From positions 23,998 to 87,997 of the forward strand of contig NZ_JASITE010000026.1 in NCBI RefSeq assembly GCF_030767025.1: a DNA stretch of 64,000 bases, written 5' to 3'. Under the pieces are notes generated by a model. That model was not told the origin of the DNA, made no database searches, and was given only the letters and a program-made list of their open reading frames with translations. Source of the stretch: Nocardia sp. CC227C (GTDB lineage Bacteria > Actinomycetota > Actinomycetes > Mycobacteriales > Mycobacteriaceae). Of this stretch, positions 1-7,973 are shown in pieces. Each line of letters begins with the position of its first letter. The first letter of the stretch is position 1. A program made the translations under genes and the position numbers.

Positions 1-1907
1 TCGGCGAGTTGTTTGGTGCGGGCGATCGTGTCTTCTTGATCGACCAGCGCCTGCTTCAGGTTGTGCTGCGCCCGCGCCCGGTCGATGCCGTCCGCGTCCG
101 GGTCGGCAAAAACCTCGTGGAGCGTCTTGTAGGCTTCGGCGACGCTGAGCGCCGCGCCTTCCTCGTCCAGCCGCGACCGGCGCAGGCTGCGGTTCATCTC
201 GTCGATCGACCGGGCTGCGGACTTGCGGGCCTTGGTCAGGTCCTTCTGCGCGTCCAACGAATCCTGCTGCGCGTCACGCACACCGCGCTCGGCCGTGACG
301 ATGCCGCGTTCGGCCTGCACCACCGACTTCGCTGCGGCGGCGGCCTGCTTCTGCGCGGACGCGACCGCTTTGGCTTTCTGCTCCATCTGCTGGCCGGACT
401 GCTCGCTGGCCTTCGACGCCGCGGAGAACGCGTCACCGATACCGCCGACGGCGAACTTCACGGTCGCGAACACGCTGACAGCGCCGGCTAGAGCGGCAGG
501 CAGCAGCGCGACCACGCCGGCGGCTTGCACGAGTTGCCCGATGAGTGGAACGAGGCTCACTGCCGCCAACGCGAGCAAGCCGACCAGGGCGACGTTGACG
601 ATGTTGCTGAACGACAGCATGTTCGACGCGAGGTTGCGGATGGAGTCGCCTAGAGCGGAGCCGAAACCTGCGAGTCCGGCACGGAATAGGCGCCGGAACC
701 CGCCCTGGTTGGCGCGGGATTCGTCGCGGCGGCGCCGTGCGTTGTTGGCTTCGGTGTCGGCGCGGGAGGCGCGTTCGACGGCGTCGGCGTAGTCGCGGTG
801 CGCGCGGGTGAGCGCTTGTGTGGCGGCGGTACGTTGCGCCACGGACGCGTTGGCGCGCGCCATGACCTCGTCGAACCGCAACTGTGCGAGGGTGCGGCGG
901 TTGCTGGCGTCTTCTTCGCGGCGCCGCGCCTGTTGGGCGCGCTGTTGCGATTGGGCGAGGTCGGCTTCCGCGCGGGCGAGGGATTCGCGGTCGAGTTGGA
1001 CTTGCAGGCGGATGCGGTAGTAGGGGCGGGTGAAGATGTTTCCGCGGCGACGGCTACCGCTGCCGCCTCCGAGCCCTCCGAATCCTCGTCCGGCTCGGTC
1101 GAGGTCTCCGTTGAGGCTGCCGACCAGCGAGCGCAGTGCGAGGAGCTGCGCTGTAGCTGCCGCGGCGTCTACATTCACATTGAGCGTGAGCGGGATCGCG
1201 TGCTGCGCAGCCCGCCACGCGGTGAGTTGTTCGGTCGCAGCGGTCAGGTCGACGTCGACAGGAACTTTCGGCTTGATGCCACCTGTCGAAGTGGTCAGCT
1301 TGGTTCGAAGATCATTCCGAAATCCGCGGGCAAGCGTGGGCCGAAACTCAATCGCAGTCTGCGACCTAACCTTCGATAGCACGCCACCCAACGCGAGCTT
1401 CAGGTCCGCCGTGAACCCCTGCCGCAATCCTGGCCTGAACTCGATATGCGGGTTGACCTCGGCCAGGACCGCGTCGACGGCGGTAGTCAAAGTGGTCTTG
1501 AACCCAGCGGCGAGGTCGGGCGAGACGGGGACTGTGACCGTGATGCCCGTCGCGGCGGTCTTGACCTTGCTTCTCAGGTCGGTTCTGAGCCCGCGGATCT
1601 TCGCTTCGACGGGCACCTTGACGGTGACGCCCTCGGCGGCGGTCCTCACGTCGGTCTTCAGTGCGGTTTTGAAGCCTCGAGTGTTCGGCTCTACCGGTAC
1701 CTTGACGCCGACGCCCTCGGACGCCGTTTTCACGGCCTGCTTGAGGTTGGTTTTGAAACCGCGTTCCAGTGTGGGCGTGGCCGTGACCTTCAGCGATTCC
1801 TTGATCGGCGCAAGAAGGGTTCGGACGTCTGTTTTGAACGTGGCGGGTAGGCGCGGTTTCAGTGCGAGATAGGCTGAACCTGCCTTGTAGGGCGGCCAAG
1901 TCGCCAT
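1..1907 (-). CDS. Tail tape measure protein, 3' end outside window
   Basis: About 635 codons are visible; the frame stays open through the left edge, so the C-terminus is missing. The ATG at 1907 follows an AAGGCGG ribosome site. The first ~230 residues hold about seven tandem units of ~34 residues built on a GFKTxLKxxVKTA..GVxVKVPVE pattern. Then come a Gly/Arg linker, a long Ala/Arg/Glu-rich coiled coil, a hydrophobic stretch (SNIVNVALVGLLALAAVSLV) and a second coiled coil. Length, coiled coils, membrane segment and position downstream of the tail chaperones are typical of the tape measure, which sets tail length and helps DNA entry. Confidence 0.9.
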   Translation of the reverse strand, partial: MATWPPYKAGSAYLALKPRLPATFKTDVRTLLAPIKESLKVTATPTLERGFKTNLKQAVKTASEGVGVKVPVEPNTRGFKTALKTDVRTAAEGVTVKVPVEAKIRGLRTDLRSKVKTAATGITVTVPVSPDLAAGFKTTLTTAVDAVLAEVNPHIEFRPGLRQGFTADLKLALGGVLSKVRSQTAIEFRPTLARGFRNDLRTKLTTSTGGIKPKVPVDVDLTAATEQLTAWRAAQHAIPLTLNVNVDAAAATAQLLALRSLVGSLNGDLDRAGRGFGGLGGGSGSRRRGNIFTRPYYRIRLQVQLDRESLARAEADLAQSQQRAQQARRREEDASNRRTLAQLRFDEVMARANASVAQRTAATQALTRAHRDYADAVERASRADTEANNARRRRDESRANQGGFRRLFRAGLAGFGSALGDSIRNLASNMLSFSNIVNVALVGLLALAAVSLVPLIGQLVQAAGVVALLPAALAGAVSVFATVKFAVGGIGDAFSAASKASEQSGQQMEQKAKAVASAQKQAAAAAKSVVQAERGIVTAERGVRDAQQDSLDAQKDLTKARKSAARSIDEMNRSLRRSRLDEEGAALSVAEAYKTLHEVFADPDADGIDRARAQHNLKQALVDQEDTIARTKQLA

Positions 1908-1929
1908 GTGGCACCGCCTTATTCAGATG

Positions 1930-2765
1930 TCACGGGGTGATGCCCAAGGTGCGGAGGGCTTCGAGGACGTTGCGGGTGTCTTGCAGGTCGCGGAACCGTT
2001 GTTCAGCGGTTTGCGGGCGCGGTTCGGGCGGGAACGGCGGCGGCAACTTGCCCGAGAGCGACGCGGGAATGACCCGCATCAGCTCCTTCAGCAAGTCGAT
2101 CTGCCGCAACAGCAGCAGCACTTCCAGCGAGTAGCCTTCCGGCGACAACGGCGGATGCTGCTCGGGCAGCGGCTGTTTCGCGCGCTCGCGGCCGAGGTCT
2201 TCGTCCATCGCCAGCGCCGACTGATACTTCGAGTGCAGCTTCAGCTGAGCAAGGAACCGGTACAGCTGCGGCCACGGGTGGCGACCGCGGAAGAAGTCCA
2301 GCAGGTCCCACCCGTGGCCGTGCGTCCACAGGTCGGATTCGATTTCGGCCCCGTACTCCTCGATGAGGAGTACGAGGGCTACGCGCCCCCCGGCAGCGCG
2401 CCCGCTTCCTCACCGGGATCGGCGTCGAAGTGATCGCTGATGTCGCCGATGAACGGCAGCAGCACTTCCGCCGGTTCGTCTTTGATGACCGCCCACACGC
2501 GGTCGAAGGCGTCACCGAGGACAGTGCGCACCAAATCACGCATGCGAGTGGGATCGACCTCGCCCTTGCGGTCAACCAGCTCCAGCAGCGCGGTCAACCG
2601 TTCGATGCTGTCGGGGGCGGTGATCTCCACGGGCGGTTCGCAGCCGTCGAAAATGTAGGGGGCCTTGGGCTTGTGCTGGGCGCGTGCCTCGTCGCGCAGG
2701 GTGGCCCAACGCGACTTCTTCGGCGCTTCGACCTCGACGGGTGCGGTCTTCTTGGCGGCAGCCAT
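1930..2765 (-). CDS. Tail assembly chaperone, long form made by -1 frameshift
   Basis: The upstream frame (2379-2765) ends at TAG. The -1 frame is open from the slippery site to 1930 and reads VALVLLIEEYGAEIESDLW, a typical start of the second chaperone domain in siphoviruses. A -1 slip at the G-GGG-GGC heptamer (2385-2391) fuses the two frames into a protein of about 279 residues. Known role of the family: the short and long forms (lambda G/GT-like) coat the tape measure and recruit major tail subunits. The frameshift is inferred from frame continuity and the canonical heptamer. Confidence 0.85.
2379..2765 (-). CDS. Tail assembly chaperone, short form
   Basis: 128 residues, starting MAAAKKTAPVEVEAPKKSRW, with a GGAGG-type ribosome site just upstream. 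It lies between the major tail operon and the tape measure, the conserved place for the G-like chaperone. Its last codons (ALPGGA) contain the slippery run used to make the longer product ending at 1930. Confidence 0.85.
   Translation of the reverse strand: MAAAKKTAPVEVEAPKKSRWATLRDEARAQHKPKAPYIFDGCEPPVEITAPDSIERLTALLELVDRKGEVDPTRMRDLVRTVLGDAFDRVWAVIKDEPAEVLLPFIGDISDHFDADPGEEAGALPGGA
2385..2391 (-). promoter_or_regulatory. Programmed -1 frameshift slippery heptamer
   Basis: On the minus strand the bases read G GGG GGC in the zero frame, two codons before the short-form TAG stop. Slipping back one base keeps GGG/GGG pairing and enters the open frame that continues to 1930. This matches the X XXY YYZ rule known for phage tail chaperones. 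Confidence 0.8.
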
Positions 2766-2792
2766 GATGGTGGTCCTCCTGGCGGACGGGGG

Positions 2793-2978
2793 CTACTTGC
2801 TGGTGGGTTTCTTGTCGCCCAGTACGGGCCGGTCGACGGCCTTGGGGGCGGGCTTGGGCGCTGTCCGCGCGGGCGCGATCCGGTAGCCCTGGGCGCGCAG
2901 TTGCTCGCGTTCGGTCGCGGAGCCGGCGGTGTATTCGCGGCCGTCGGGGGCGACCATGCGGACGGGAGTGAATGCCAT
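2793..2978 (-). CDS. Small conserved-looking tail-operon protein
   Basis: 61 residues (MAFTPVRMVAPDGREYTAGS...) preceded by AGGAGA. The C-terminus is rich in Pro, Ala and Lys. It sits between the major tail gene and the chaperones. The short N-terminal module resembles head/tail-operon peptides of actinobacteriophages, but I cannot name a function. Confidence 0.7.
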   Translation of the reverse strand: MAFTPVRMVAPDGREYTAGSATEREQLRAQGYRIAPARTAPKPAPKAVDRPVLGDKKPTSK

Positions 2979-3020
2979 GAGGTCTCTCCTGGCCTGGCTG
3001 TGAACGAGGAAGTGGAGCCT

Positions 3021-3052
3021 GCCCCGCGCGCGGCCAGGAACACGCGCGGGGC
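3021..3052 (-). terminator. Stem-loop after the major tail gene
   Basis: GCCCCGCGCG (3021-3030) pairs perfectly with CGCGCGGGGC (3043-3052), 12-nt loop, 20 bases beyond the major tail stop. There is no U-run, as is common in actinobacteria. It probably attenuates transcription so that the major tail protein is made in excess over downstream genes. Confidence 0.6.
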
Positions 3053-3071
3053 GGCTGCTCAGGTACGCGGG

Positions 3072-3980
3072 TTAGGCGTAGGTGAGGTTGACCGGGGCCG
3101 AGGCGCCGGTCGCGTTGGTGACGACCACCGGGTAGGAGCCGGCCGACTGCGCGGACGACACCATCGTCAGAGTGGTGTCGGAGATGACGTTGAACGCCAC
3201 CGAGCCACCGGCGATCGTGACATCGGTCGTGCCCGTGAAGTGCTGGCCGGAGATCTCGATGATTTCGCCACCGGCAATCGCCGCCGTAGCAGGATCGAAC
3301 GAGGTGATGGTCGGGGCGGACGCGGTGGCGGTGAAGCCCATGTCGGCGAGCAACGCGCTGACGCCGGGGCCACAGATGACGTTCTTCAGCGAGTAGCCGA
3401 GGTCTTCGTCGATCTTCGCCGACCAGGTGAGGTTGTAGGACAGGCTGCCGTCCTGCGACCAGGTCTGTTCACCGACCTGGGTGACGGTGGCGCGCGGCAG
3501 AATCCGCAGAATCCAGATCTGGTCCGCGCCCGAGCCGTCGACCATGCCGAAAATGAGGCGGTGGTAGCGGGTTTCGGGGGCGGTCGGGTCGGCGTACTGG
3601 ATCTCGGAGGTCGTCGGGTCCGCGGTGATCGCGGACAAGTCGATACCCGAGTACAGCTCGAGCGCGCGGCGGCGAGTCTCCAGCAGGGTCGTGGTGACGG
3701 TGACCTTGCGGGAGATGATGTCGGTGCGCGGGGGTTCGAGCGCACCCCAGGCTTCCACGTCGCTCGATTCGATTTCGGGCGAGAAGGACGGTGGGGCGTC
3801 CTTGGCGGTGAAGCCGAGCGAGTCGAAGCCGGTGAGGGCCTGGAATTCGGCGCTGACGCCGGAGGTGAACGCGGGAGGGATGGCGGCCGACATGTCGCCG
3901 ATGAGCACGAAGCCCTTGTTCGGGCGGCGAATGAGCGACGGCTTCCAGTCCGCGACCTGGTCGAAAGTGACAGCAGGCAT
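3072..3980 (-). CDS. Major tail tube protein with C-terminal IPT/TIG Ig-like domain
   Basis: 302 residues. The body is a typical siphovirus tail-tube protein (MPAVTFDQVADWKPSLIRRP...). Residues ~222-302 (PTITSFDPATAAIAGG...VNLTYA) match the IPT/TIG immunoglobulin-like fold, a decoration often appended to tail-tube proteins and thought to bind surface glycans weakly. It lies between the tail terminator and tail chaperones and is flanked by stem-loops on both sides, which suggests dosage control. Tube identity is from position and length plus the Ig-like tail. Confidence 0.85.
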   Translation of the reverse strand: MPAVTFDQVADWKPSLIRRPNKGFVLIGDMSAAIPPAFTSGVSAEFQALTGFDSLGFTAKDAPPSFSPEIESSDVEAWGALEPPRTDIISRKVTVTTTLLETRRRALELYSGIDLSAITADPTTSEIQYADPTAPETRYHRLIFGMVDGSGADQIWILRILPRATVTQVGEQTWSQDGSLSYNLTWSAKIDEDLGYSLKNVICGPGVSALLADMGFTATASAPTITSFDPATAAIAGGEIIEISGQHFTGTTDVTIAGGSVAFNVISDTTLTMVSSAQSAGSYPVVVTNATGASAPVNLTYA

Positions 3981-3999
3981 GTAGATGTCCTTGGTTCAG

Positions 4000-4045
4000 G
4001 CACACCCAGAGACCCGCTGCCAGCAATGGGCGGCGGGTGGTGTGC
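4000..4045 (-). other. Stem-loop in the leader of the major tail gene
   Basis: GCACACC (4000-4006) pairs with GGTGTGC (4039-4045), and CCCGCTGCC (4013-4021) pairs with GGCGGCGGG (4029-4037) with one G-U. It lies between the tail terminator stop and the major tail start. It could be an RNA processing or stabilising element. Confidence 0.5.
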
Positions 4046-4061
4046 GAGAGGTGAAGAGGTG

Positions 4062-4439
4062 TTAGGCGCGTGGTCGGCGGTAGGACAGCCGGACCGTGGC
4101 GGTGACGCCGCGAGCGTCGCGTTGGACGGGCGGAATGTATTGGCCGCCGGTGCGTTCCTCGGCTGTGTCGATCAGGTAGCCGCCCGGTGCGGTGTTGCCT
4201 GCGGCGCGGATGCGTTCCTGCCCAGCGGTTTTCAACGTCTTGGATTCGGCACGCGTGTTGTGGACGTATTCGACGTCGATGACCGGGTTGTCGGTGACGC
4301 CGTCTTCGGTGCCGCCGACGCGGGTGACGTAGATGTAGGGCGGGTCGATCTCGTCGCTTTCGAACGTCACCACCGGGGCGATGTCCTCGAGCAGGGCGCG
4401 CATGACGTCGTCGAATTCGGGATACGGCGGCAGTGCCAT
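4062..4439 (-). CDS. Tail terminator protein (probable)
   Basis: 125 residues (MALPPYPEFDDVMRALLEDI...). Its position directly upstream of the major tail gene, its length and the pattern PPYIYVTRVGG...D.YVHNTR fit the tail terminator / tail completion family that caps the tube and joins it to the head. It shares one base with the upstream gp10-like gene (stop/start overlap at 4439). Confidence 0.7.
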   Translation of the reverse strand: MALPPYPEFDDVMRALLEDIAPVVTFESDEIDPPYIYVTRVGGTEDGVTDNPVIDVEYVHNTRAESKTLKTAGQERIRAAGNTAPGGYLIDTAEERTGGQYIPPVQRDARGVTATVRLSYRRPRA

Positions 4440-4735
4440 CAGTCGCTCACGTCCTGGATGAAGTCGTGCATGACATGCTCAGCCTTGTTCCAGCGGGTGC
4501 CGTGTTCACGGAAGCGCGCGTAGTGGCCGGAGGCGTAGACGATGCCTTCCTGGACACCGCCCGCACCGGGCATGACGTCGGCTTCCACGTGGGTGGCGTT
4601 GAAACCGGTCCTCCACTTCGAGCGCAGCGCCCACCGGTCGGAGCCTTGTTCGGCGACTTCCTGCAAGAACTCGCGTAGCTCAGGGCTTTCGCGTAGAAGC
4701 CTGTCGAGGTCGTTGTCAGTTCCGTCGTATTCCAC
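4439..4735 (-). CDS. HK97 gp10-like head-tail (minor capsid) protein
   Basis: 98 residues from GTG 4735, chosen because AAGGACGG precedes it; residues read further upstream in the same frame look non-coding. The segment ASGHYARFREHGTRW is characteristic of the HK97 gp10 family of neck proteins. It overlaps the connector gene by 20 bases. It contributes to the head-tail joint. Confidence 0.75.
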   Translation of the reverse strand: MEYDGTDNDLDRLLRESPELREFLQEVAEQGSDRWALRSKWRTGFNATHVEADVMPGAGGVQEGIVYASGHYARFREHGTRWNKAEHVMHDFIQDVSD

Positions 4736-5090
4736 TGCCGCCGTCCTTCGCGATACGGAAGCGGACCCCGCTGCTCCAGCCAGTGAAGCTGTTCGGGGTG
4801 TCGCGGACTTGGCCGTCGATGACGAACTCGTTGCCGTTCGGCAGCCGAATCCGGTCGGAGGCAATGACATCCGAGCCAGCGGGGGCGGTCACCTGAGCGA
4901 CCAACACCAGCAGTTCACCGCTGGTGTTGTCCTCGGAATCGGTCACCCACTTCAGGTCACACGGACCGATCTGATGCGTTGCTTCCGGCCCGATCGGATC
5001 GCCCTGCCAGTCCTTGGCGTTCGCCGCGCCGCGGCGCACCACGGTCAACATCGTGCCCTGCGGGTAGCTGGGCGGCTGATAGTTCACCAT
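4716..5090 (-). CDS. Head-tail connector (stopper-like)
   Basis: 124 residues (MVNYQPPSYPQGTMLTVVRRGAA...). The pattern IASDRIRLPNGNEFVIDGQVRD..N.FTGW resembles the SPP1 gp16-type stopper family. It sits in the canonical slot between the adaptor and the gp10-like gene and overlaps both neighbours. Confidence 0.7.
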   Translation of the reverse strand: MVNYQPPSYPQGTMLTVVRRGAANAKDWQGDPIGPEATHQIGPCDLKWVTDSEDNTSGELLVLVAQVTAPAGSDVIASDRIRLPNGNEFVIDGQVRDTPNSFTGWSSGVRFRIAKDGGSGIRRN

Positions 5091-5500
5091 GTGCGTGGCC
5101 TCGTGGAGGCGAGCCCTGCGTTGCGGAGGATGAGCAGCGCCGACGACGACAGCGTCTTGAGCGAGGCGTCGATTTCCTGAGCGCTGGGCGCGTCCGCGTA
5201 GGTGACCGAGCCGCCGTCGGCGGTTTGGGTCTTGATCGCGACTTCACGCCCGACAGTGCCTGCGACGGGGTCGATGCCGGCGAGGTGCCATTGCGCGGCC
5301 TGCGCGCACGTGGCGTCTCGCATCGCGTGAGCGATGTCCAGGTCTACTGGGAGCCCTGCCGGGTCGGTGTCGTAGAGGTCGCAGCGGGTCGCGGAGCGCA
5401 CGAGCTGGGACGCGAATTTGATGAGATGGGTGGCCGCGGCCGTGGTGGGGAGGTCGGTGAGCCAGTCAGCCAGATCATCCGGGACGGCGTAGACCAGCAC
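5084..5500 (-). CDS. Head-tail connector (adaptor-like)
   Basis: 138 residues, mostly alpha-helical in appearance (MLVYAVPDDLADWLTDLPTT...). It follows the capsid cluster, where the HK97 gp6/SPP1 gp15 adaptor is normally found. It overlaps the next gene by 7 bases. The assignment rests mainly on synteny and size. Confidence 0.65.
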   Translation of the reverse strand: MLVYAVPDDLADWLTDLPTTAAATHLIKFASQLVRSATRCDLYDTDPAGLPVDLDIAHAMRDATCAQAAQWHLAGIDPVAGTVGREVAIKTQTADGGSVTYADAPSAQEIDASLKTLSSSALLILRNAGLASTRPRTW

Positions 5501-5506
5501 TGCTCA

Positions 5507-5737
5507 TCACTCCTTGCGGGTGCGCGGGCGACGAGCCGCCTTGGTCGCGGGCTTAGCTTCCGGCTCCGGCTCGGGTTCCGGCTCGCTCGTAGCCGCTAGG
5601 TGCACGTGTTCGTGCGGTTCCGGCTGAGGCACTTCGGATTCGGGAATCTCGGTCCAGTACGCCCACTCCAAGAGGTCTGGGCGCGGGGTCTCGGAGGCGA
5701 TCACCCAGTCCGAATGCAGGTACTTGTAATAGTGCAC
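5507..5737 (-). CDS. Small acidic-tail protein downstream of the major capsid gene
   Basis: 76 residues. An aromatic N-terminus (MHYYKYLHSDWVIASETPRP) is followed by a Pro-Glu repeat stretch and a basic end (RRPRTRKE). Its place between capsid and connectors suggests a head accessory or neck protein. No family is recognised. Confidence 0.6.
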   Translation of the reverse strand: MHYYKYLHSDWVIASETPRPDLLEWAYWTEIPESEVPQPEPHEHVHLAATSEPEPEPEPEAKPATKAARRPRTRKE

Positions 5738-5763
5738 GTGTCTCCGAAAGTGGTTGAAGCACT

Positions 5764-5804
5764 ACCGGTATCCGGCAGCCAGTGAACGGCTGCCGAATAC
5801 CGGT
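5764..5804 (-). terminator. Long stem-loop after the major capsid gene
   Basis: Bases 5764-5780 and 5788-5804 form a 17-position stem with a single C-A mismatch (arms ACCGGTAT and CGGCAGCC with their complements) and a 7-nt loop. It lies 8 bases past the capsid stop. There is no U-run. It is a likely attenuator. Confidence 0.6.
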
Positions 5805-5811
5805 GCAGTGA

Positions 5812-6732
5812 CTACGGGGCCAGAGCGCCGCGCAGCAGGACGCCGCGGTCAGCGTCGAGGGTCTTGGTGCCGTACAGGATGTCCAGAGACATGACCTCGG
5901 CCTTTTCCTGCATGTCGTACTGCTTGACCAGACGCAGCGACAGGCCCTTGTAGGACACGACGGTCGCCCAGGTGTTGTCGGTGGGCAGTGCCAGAGTCGC
6001 CGACGCGAACGCGACAGCGGTCTTGTGGAAGGCCAAACCGACCTCGGTGGTGGGCTGGCCCGAGGCCGGGCTGCCCGCGGGCTGGACGATGTTCTGGGTC
6101 ATGAACGTTTCGAAGCCGAAGATGTCGCGGCCCAGCGAGCCCTTGCGCAGCGCCTCGGTGGAGCCGGACTTGTCGGCATGCTTCAGCATGTCGGTGTTCA
6201 GCCACGGCGCGCGAGTGCTGGGGCCGATGACCGCCGACCGCTCCGACGCCGGAACATTCTGGATGTTCAGCTGGCGGTCGGCCTCGATCAGCACCTCCGG
6301 TTTGTTCCACTCGTACCCGGTCTGTGTGCCCGCGACCTGGGTGAAGTCAGTCTTCGCCTGCGCGATAATCGACCGGTCGACGGCCTGAGCGATAGCTTCC
6401 GCCGCCGGGGTCAGGAACTGGCTGTCGAAGTCCTCCAGGTGCAGAGTCAGATCCTCTGCGGTGACCTGGAACGACACGTCCTTGTGAGTGTCGAGGGTGA
6501 CCGGGATACCGGTCTCGGAGGCGTTCTGGATGGTGATGCCGGGGTTCTGGCGATCGAAATCCTGCGCGGTGAACGTCGCGGGCTGCCGGATGGTGACGGT
6601 GGCACCGACCTTCTGTCCGCGCCATTCCTGGCTGACGTCGGTGTAGACCAACGGCACCATGCACAGCTTTTCGTACAGGTTCGCCAGCGCCTGCTTGGCG
6701 ATGACATCGGGGGTGAGAAGAGTGTTTGCCAT
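5812..6732 (-). CDS. Major capsid protein, HK97 fold
   Basis: 306 residues (MANTLLTPDVIAKQALANLY...). It has the general form of phage coat proteins of the P22/HK97-fold type: N-terminal helix, then VTIRQPATFTAQDF and many beta strands. A separate coiled-coil scaffold gene lies directly upstream, so there is no sign of a fused scaffold. It forms the icosahedral shell. Confidence 0.85.
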   Translation of the reverse strand: MANTLLTPDVIAKQALANLYEKLCMVPLVYTDVSQEWRGQKVGATVTIRQPATFTAQDFDRQNPGITIQNASETGIPVTLDTHKDVSFQVTAEDLTLHLEDFDSQFLTPAAEAIAQAVDRSIIAQAKTDFTQVAGTQTGYEWNKPEVLIEADRQLNIQNVPASERSAVIGPSTRAPWLNTDMLKHADKSGSTEALRKGSLGRDIFGFETFMTQNIVQPAGSPASGQPTTEVGLAFHKTAVAFASATLALPTDNTWATVVSYKGLSLRLVKQYDMQEKAEVMSLDILYGTKTLDADRGVLLRGALAP

Positions 6733-6754
6733 GTGGGCGTGCTCCTAGTGAGCG

Positions 6755-7513
6755 TCAGATGCGTTCGCGCTCGCGCTTTGCGCGCATCTCGGCACGAATG
6801 TCATCGATCGACTTGGCGGCGTTCGGCTTAGGGGCCGCGTTGCCGCCGGTGAGGTCACCGCCGCTACGAGGTGCCGACACCCGGTCGGCGATCTTCTTCA
6901 GCTTTGGATTGGATTCGACTGCCGCAGAAACGATTTGCTCCACCTGGGAGGCGAAATCGTCGGCAGACGGGTCGAGGTTCTTGAGCGCCCCAGTACCGGC
7001 GAGGTAGGGGGCGAGGATGCTGGTGTCGCCGTCGCATTTGTCGGCGGCCACGTTGAGCGCTTTCTCGATGCGCAGCGCACGAAGCTCCTGGGCCGCGGCA
7101 TCACGTTCGGAAGCCAGCTGAGTTTCCCGGTCCTGCGCTTGCTTCAGCAGCTCAGCCGGGTCAGGAGGGGTGTCATCCTGGATCAAACCGAGCGCTCGGC
7201 CGATCTGCTCGGACAGCTCCCGCTGCGCCTTCTCCGCTGCTTCCTTCGCTGCCTGTTCGGCGGCTTCTTTGCCTTTGACTCGGGCGGCGGCGGCTTCGTC
7301 GCGCAGTTTCTTGACGTACTTTTCGTCGTACGTCTTCTCGGCTGGCTTGTCAGATTCCTTGGTGGAATCGGTGTCGCCGGAGGTTTTTTCGGTTTCGGTG
7401 ACCTGTACATCGCCACCGATATCCGTGGCTCCGTTCGATTCCGGCTGCGCGGGAGCAGTGGTTTCGACGGCGGGTTCAGTTGTGGTTTCCTGGGGTGTGC
7501 CTTCGTCGGGCAT
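6755..7513 (-). CDS. Capsid scaffolding protein
   Basis: 252 residues. Acidic Thr/Glu/Pro-rich N-terminus (~1-65), long Ala/Glu/Lys/Arg coiled coil (~65-150) and a basic C-terminal end (MRAKRERERI). This composition and the position directly upstream of the capsid gene are typical of scaffolds that template procapsid assembly. No protease motif is seen. Confidence 0.8.
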   Translation of the reverse strand: MPDEGTPQETTTEPAVETTAPAQPESNGATDIGGDVQVTETEKTSGDTDSTKESDKPAEKTYDEKYVKKLRDEAAAARVKGKEAAEQAAKEAAEKAQRELSEQIGRALGLIQDDTPPDPAELLKQAQDRETQLASERDAAAQELRALRIEKALNVAADKCDGDTSILAPYLAGTGALKNLDPSADDFASQVEQIVSAAVESNPKLKKIADRVSAPRSGGDLTGGNAAPKPNAAKSIDDIRAEMRAKRERERI

Positions 7514-7582
7514 GAATGTGCCTCCTGGACACGGAGAAACACCCGTCGGCGACCTGGCCAGACGAGGTGTTGATATGACGAG

Positions 7583-7671
7583 ACCCCCAGGGCCACGGGG
7601 CCAGAACTGGGGGTTTATGAATCCGCTTGCGCGGAAGTATCAGTTATTCAGTCCGTCCGACAGGGTCGGAC
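7583..7671. other. Two stem-loops upstream of the scaffold gene
   Basis: ACCCCCAG (7583-7590) pairs with CTGGGGGT (7607-7614), and GTCCGAC (7655-7661) pairs with GTCGGAC (7665-7671). They lie between the scaffold gene and 7689, within the leftward operon. They may be processing or attenuation elements. The sequence GTGTTGAT at 7567-7574 resembles half of the immunity operator but lacks the other half. Confidence 0.45.
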
Positions 7672-7688
7672 CCTTGTAGGTAGGGCTG

Positions 7689-7973
7689 TTAGGGCTGTTC
7701 CCGGTCGGGAAAGAACTGCGACACGTAGGCGATCGCATCTTCTTCGGTCGGCGGATGCTCACGATCGTGGACCTGCTCGGCAAACCGTGCCCGAGCGCGG
7801 TCGATCAGCGCAGCCTTCTCTGCCGGGGCCGCGTCCGCGAGTTCGAAGAGAAGATCTTCCACCTCGGAGGTCAGGCCGCTGTCGGAGTGGGGCGGCTCGC
7901 CCTGTAGCGCCGCGGCGAGCATGGCGTCGAAGATGGCGCGCAGCCGGTCGAGGCTGGGTTGGGACCGTCTCAC
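7689..7973 (-). CDS. Small head-operon protein
   Basis: 94 residues, helical and acidic (MRRSQPSLDRLRAIFDAMLAA...). Its ATG overlaps the MuF stop by four bases (ATGA), implying translational coupling. No family is recognised; the position suggests a head accessory role. Confidence 0.65.
   Translation of the reverse strand: MRRSQPSLDRLRAIFDAMLAAALQGEPPHSDSGLTSEVEDLLFELADAAPAEKAALIDRARARFAEQVHDREHPPTEEDAIAYVSQFFPDREQP

Noticed and set aside
2430..4523. 697-codon open frame on the plus strand across the tail genes
   Set aside because: It is antisense to several well-supported leftward genes and has Gly/Arg/Asp-rich shadow composition typical of high-GC DNA.
7567..7574. GTGTTGAT upstream of the scaffold gene considered as an operator
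   Set aside because: Only 8 of 20 positions match and there is no second half; probably chance.
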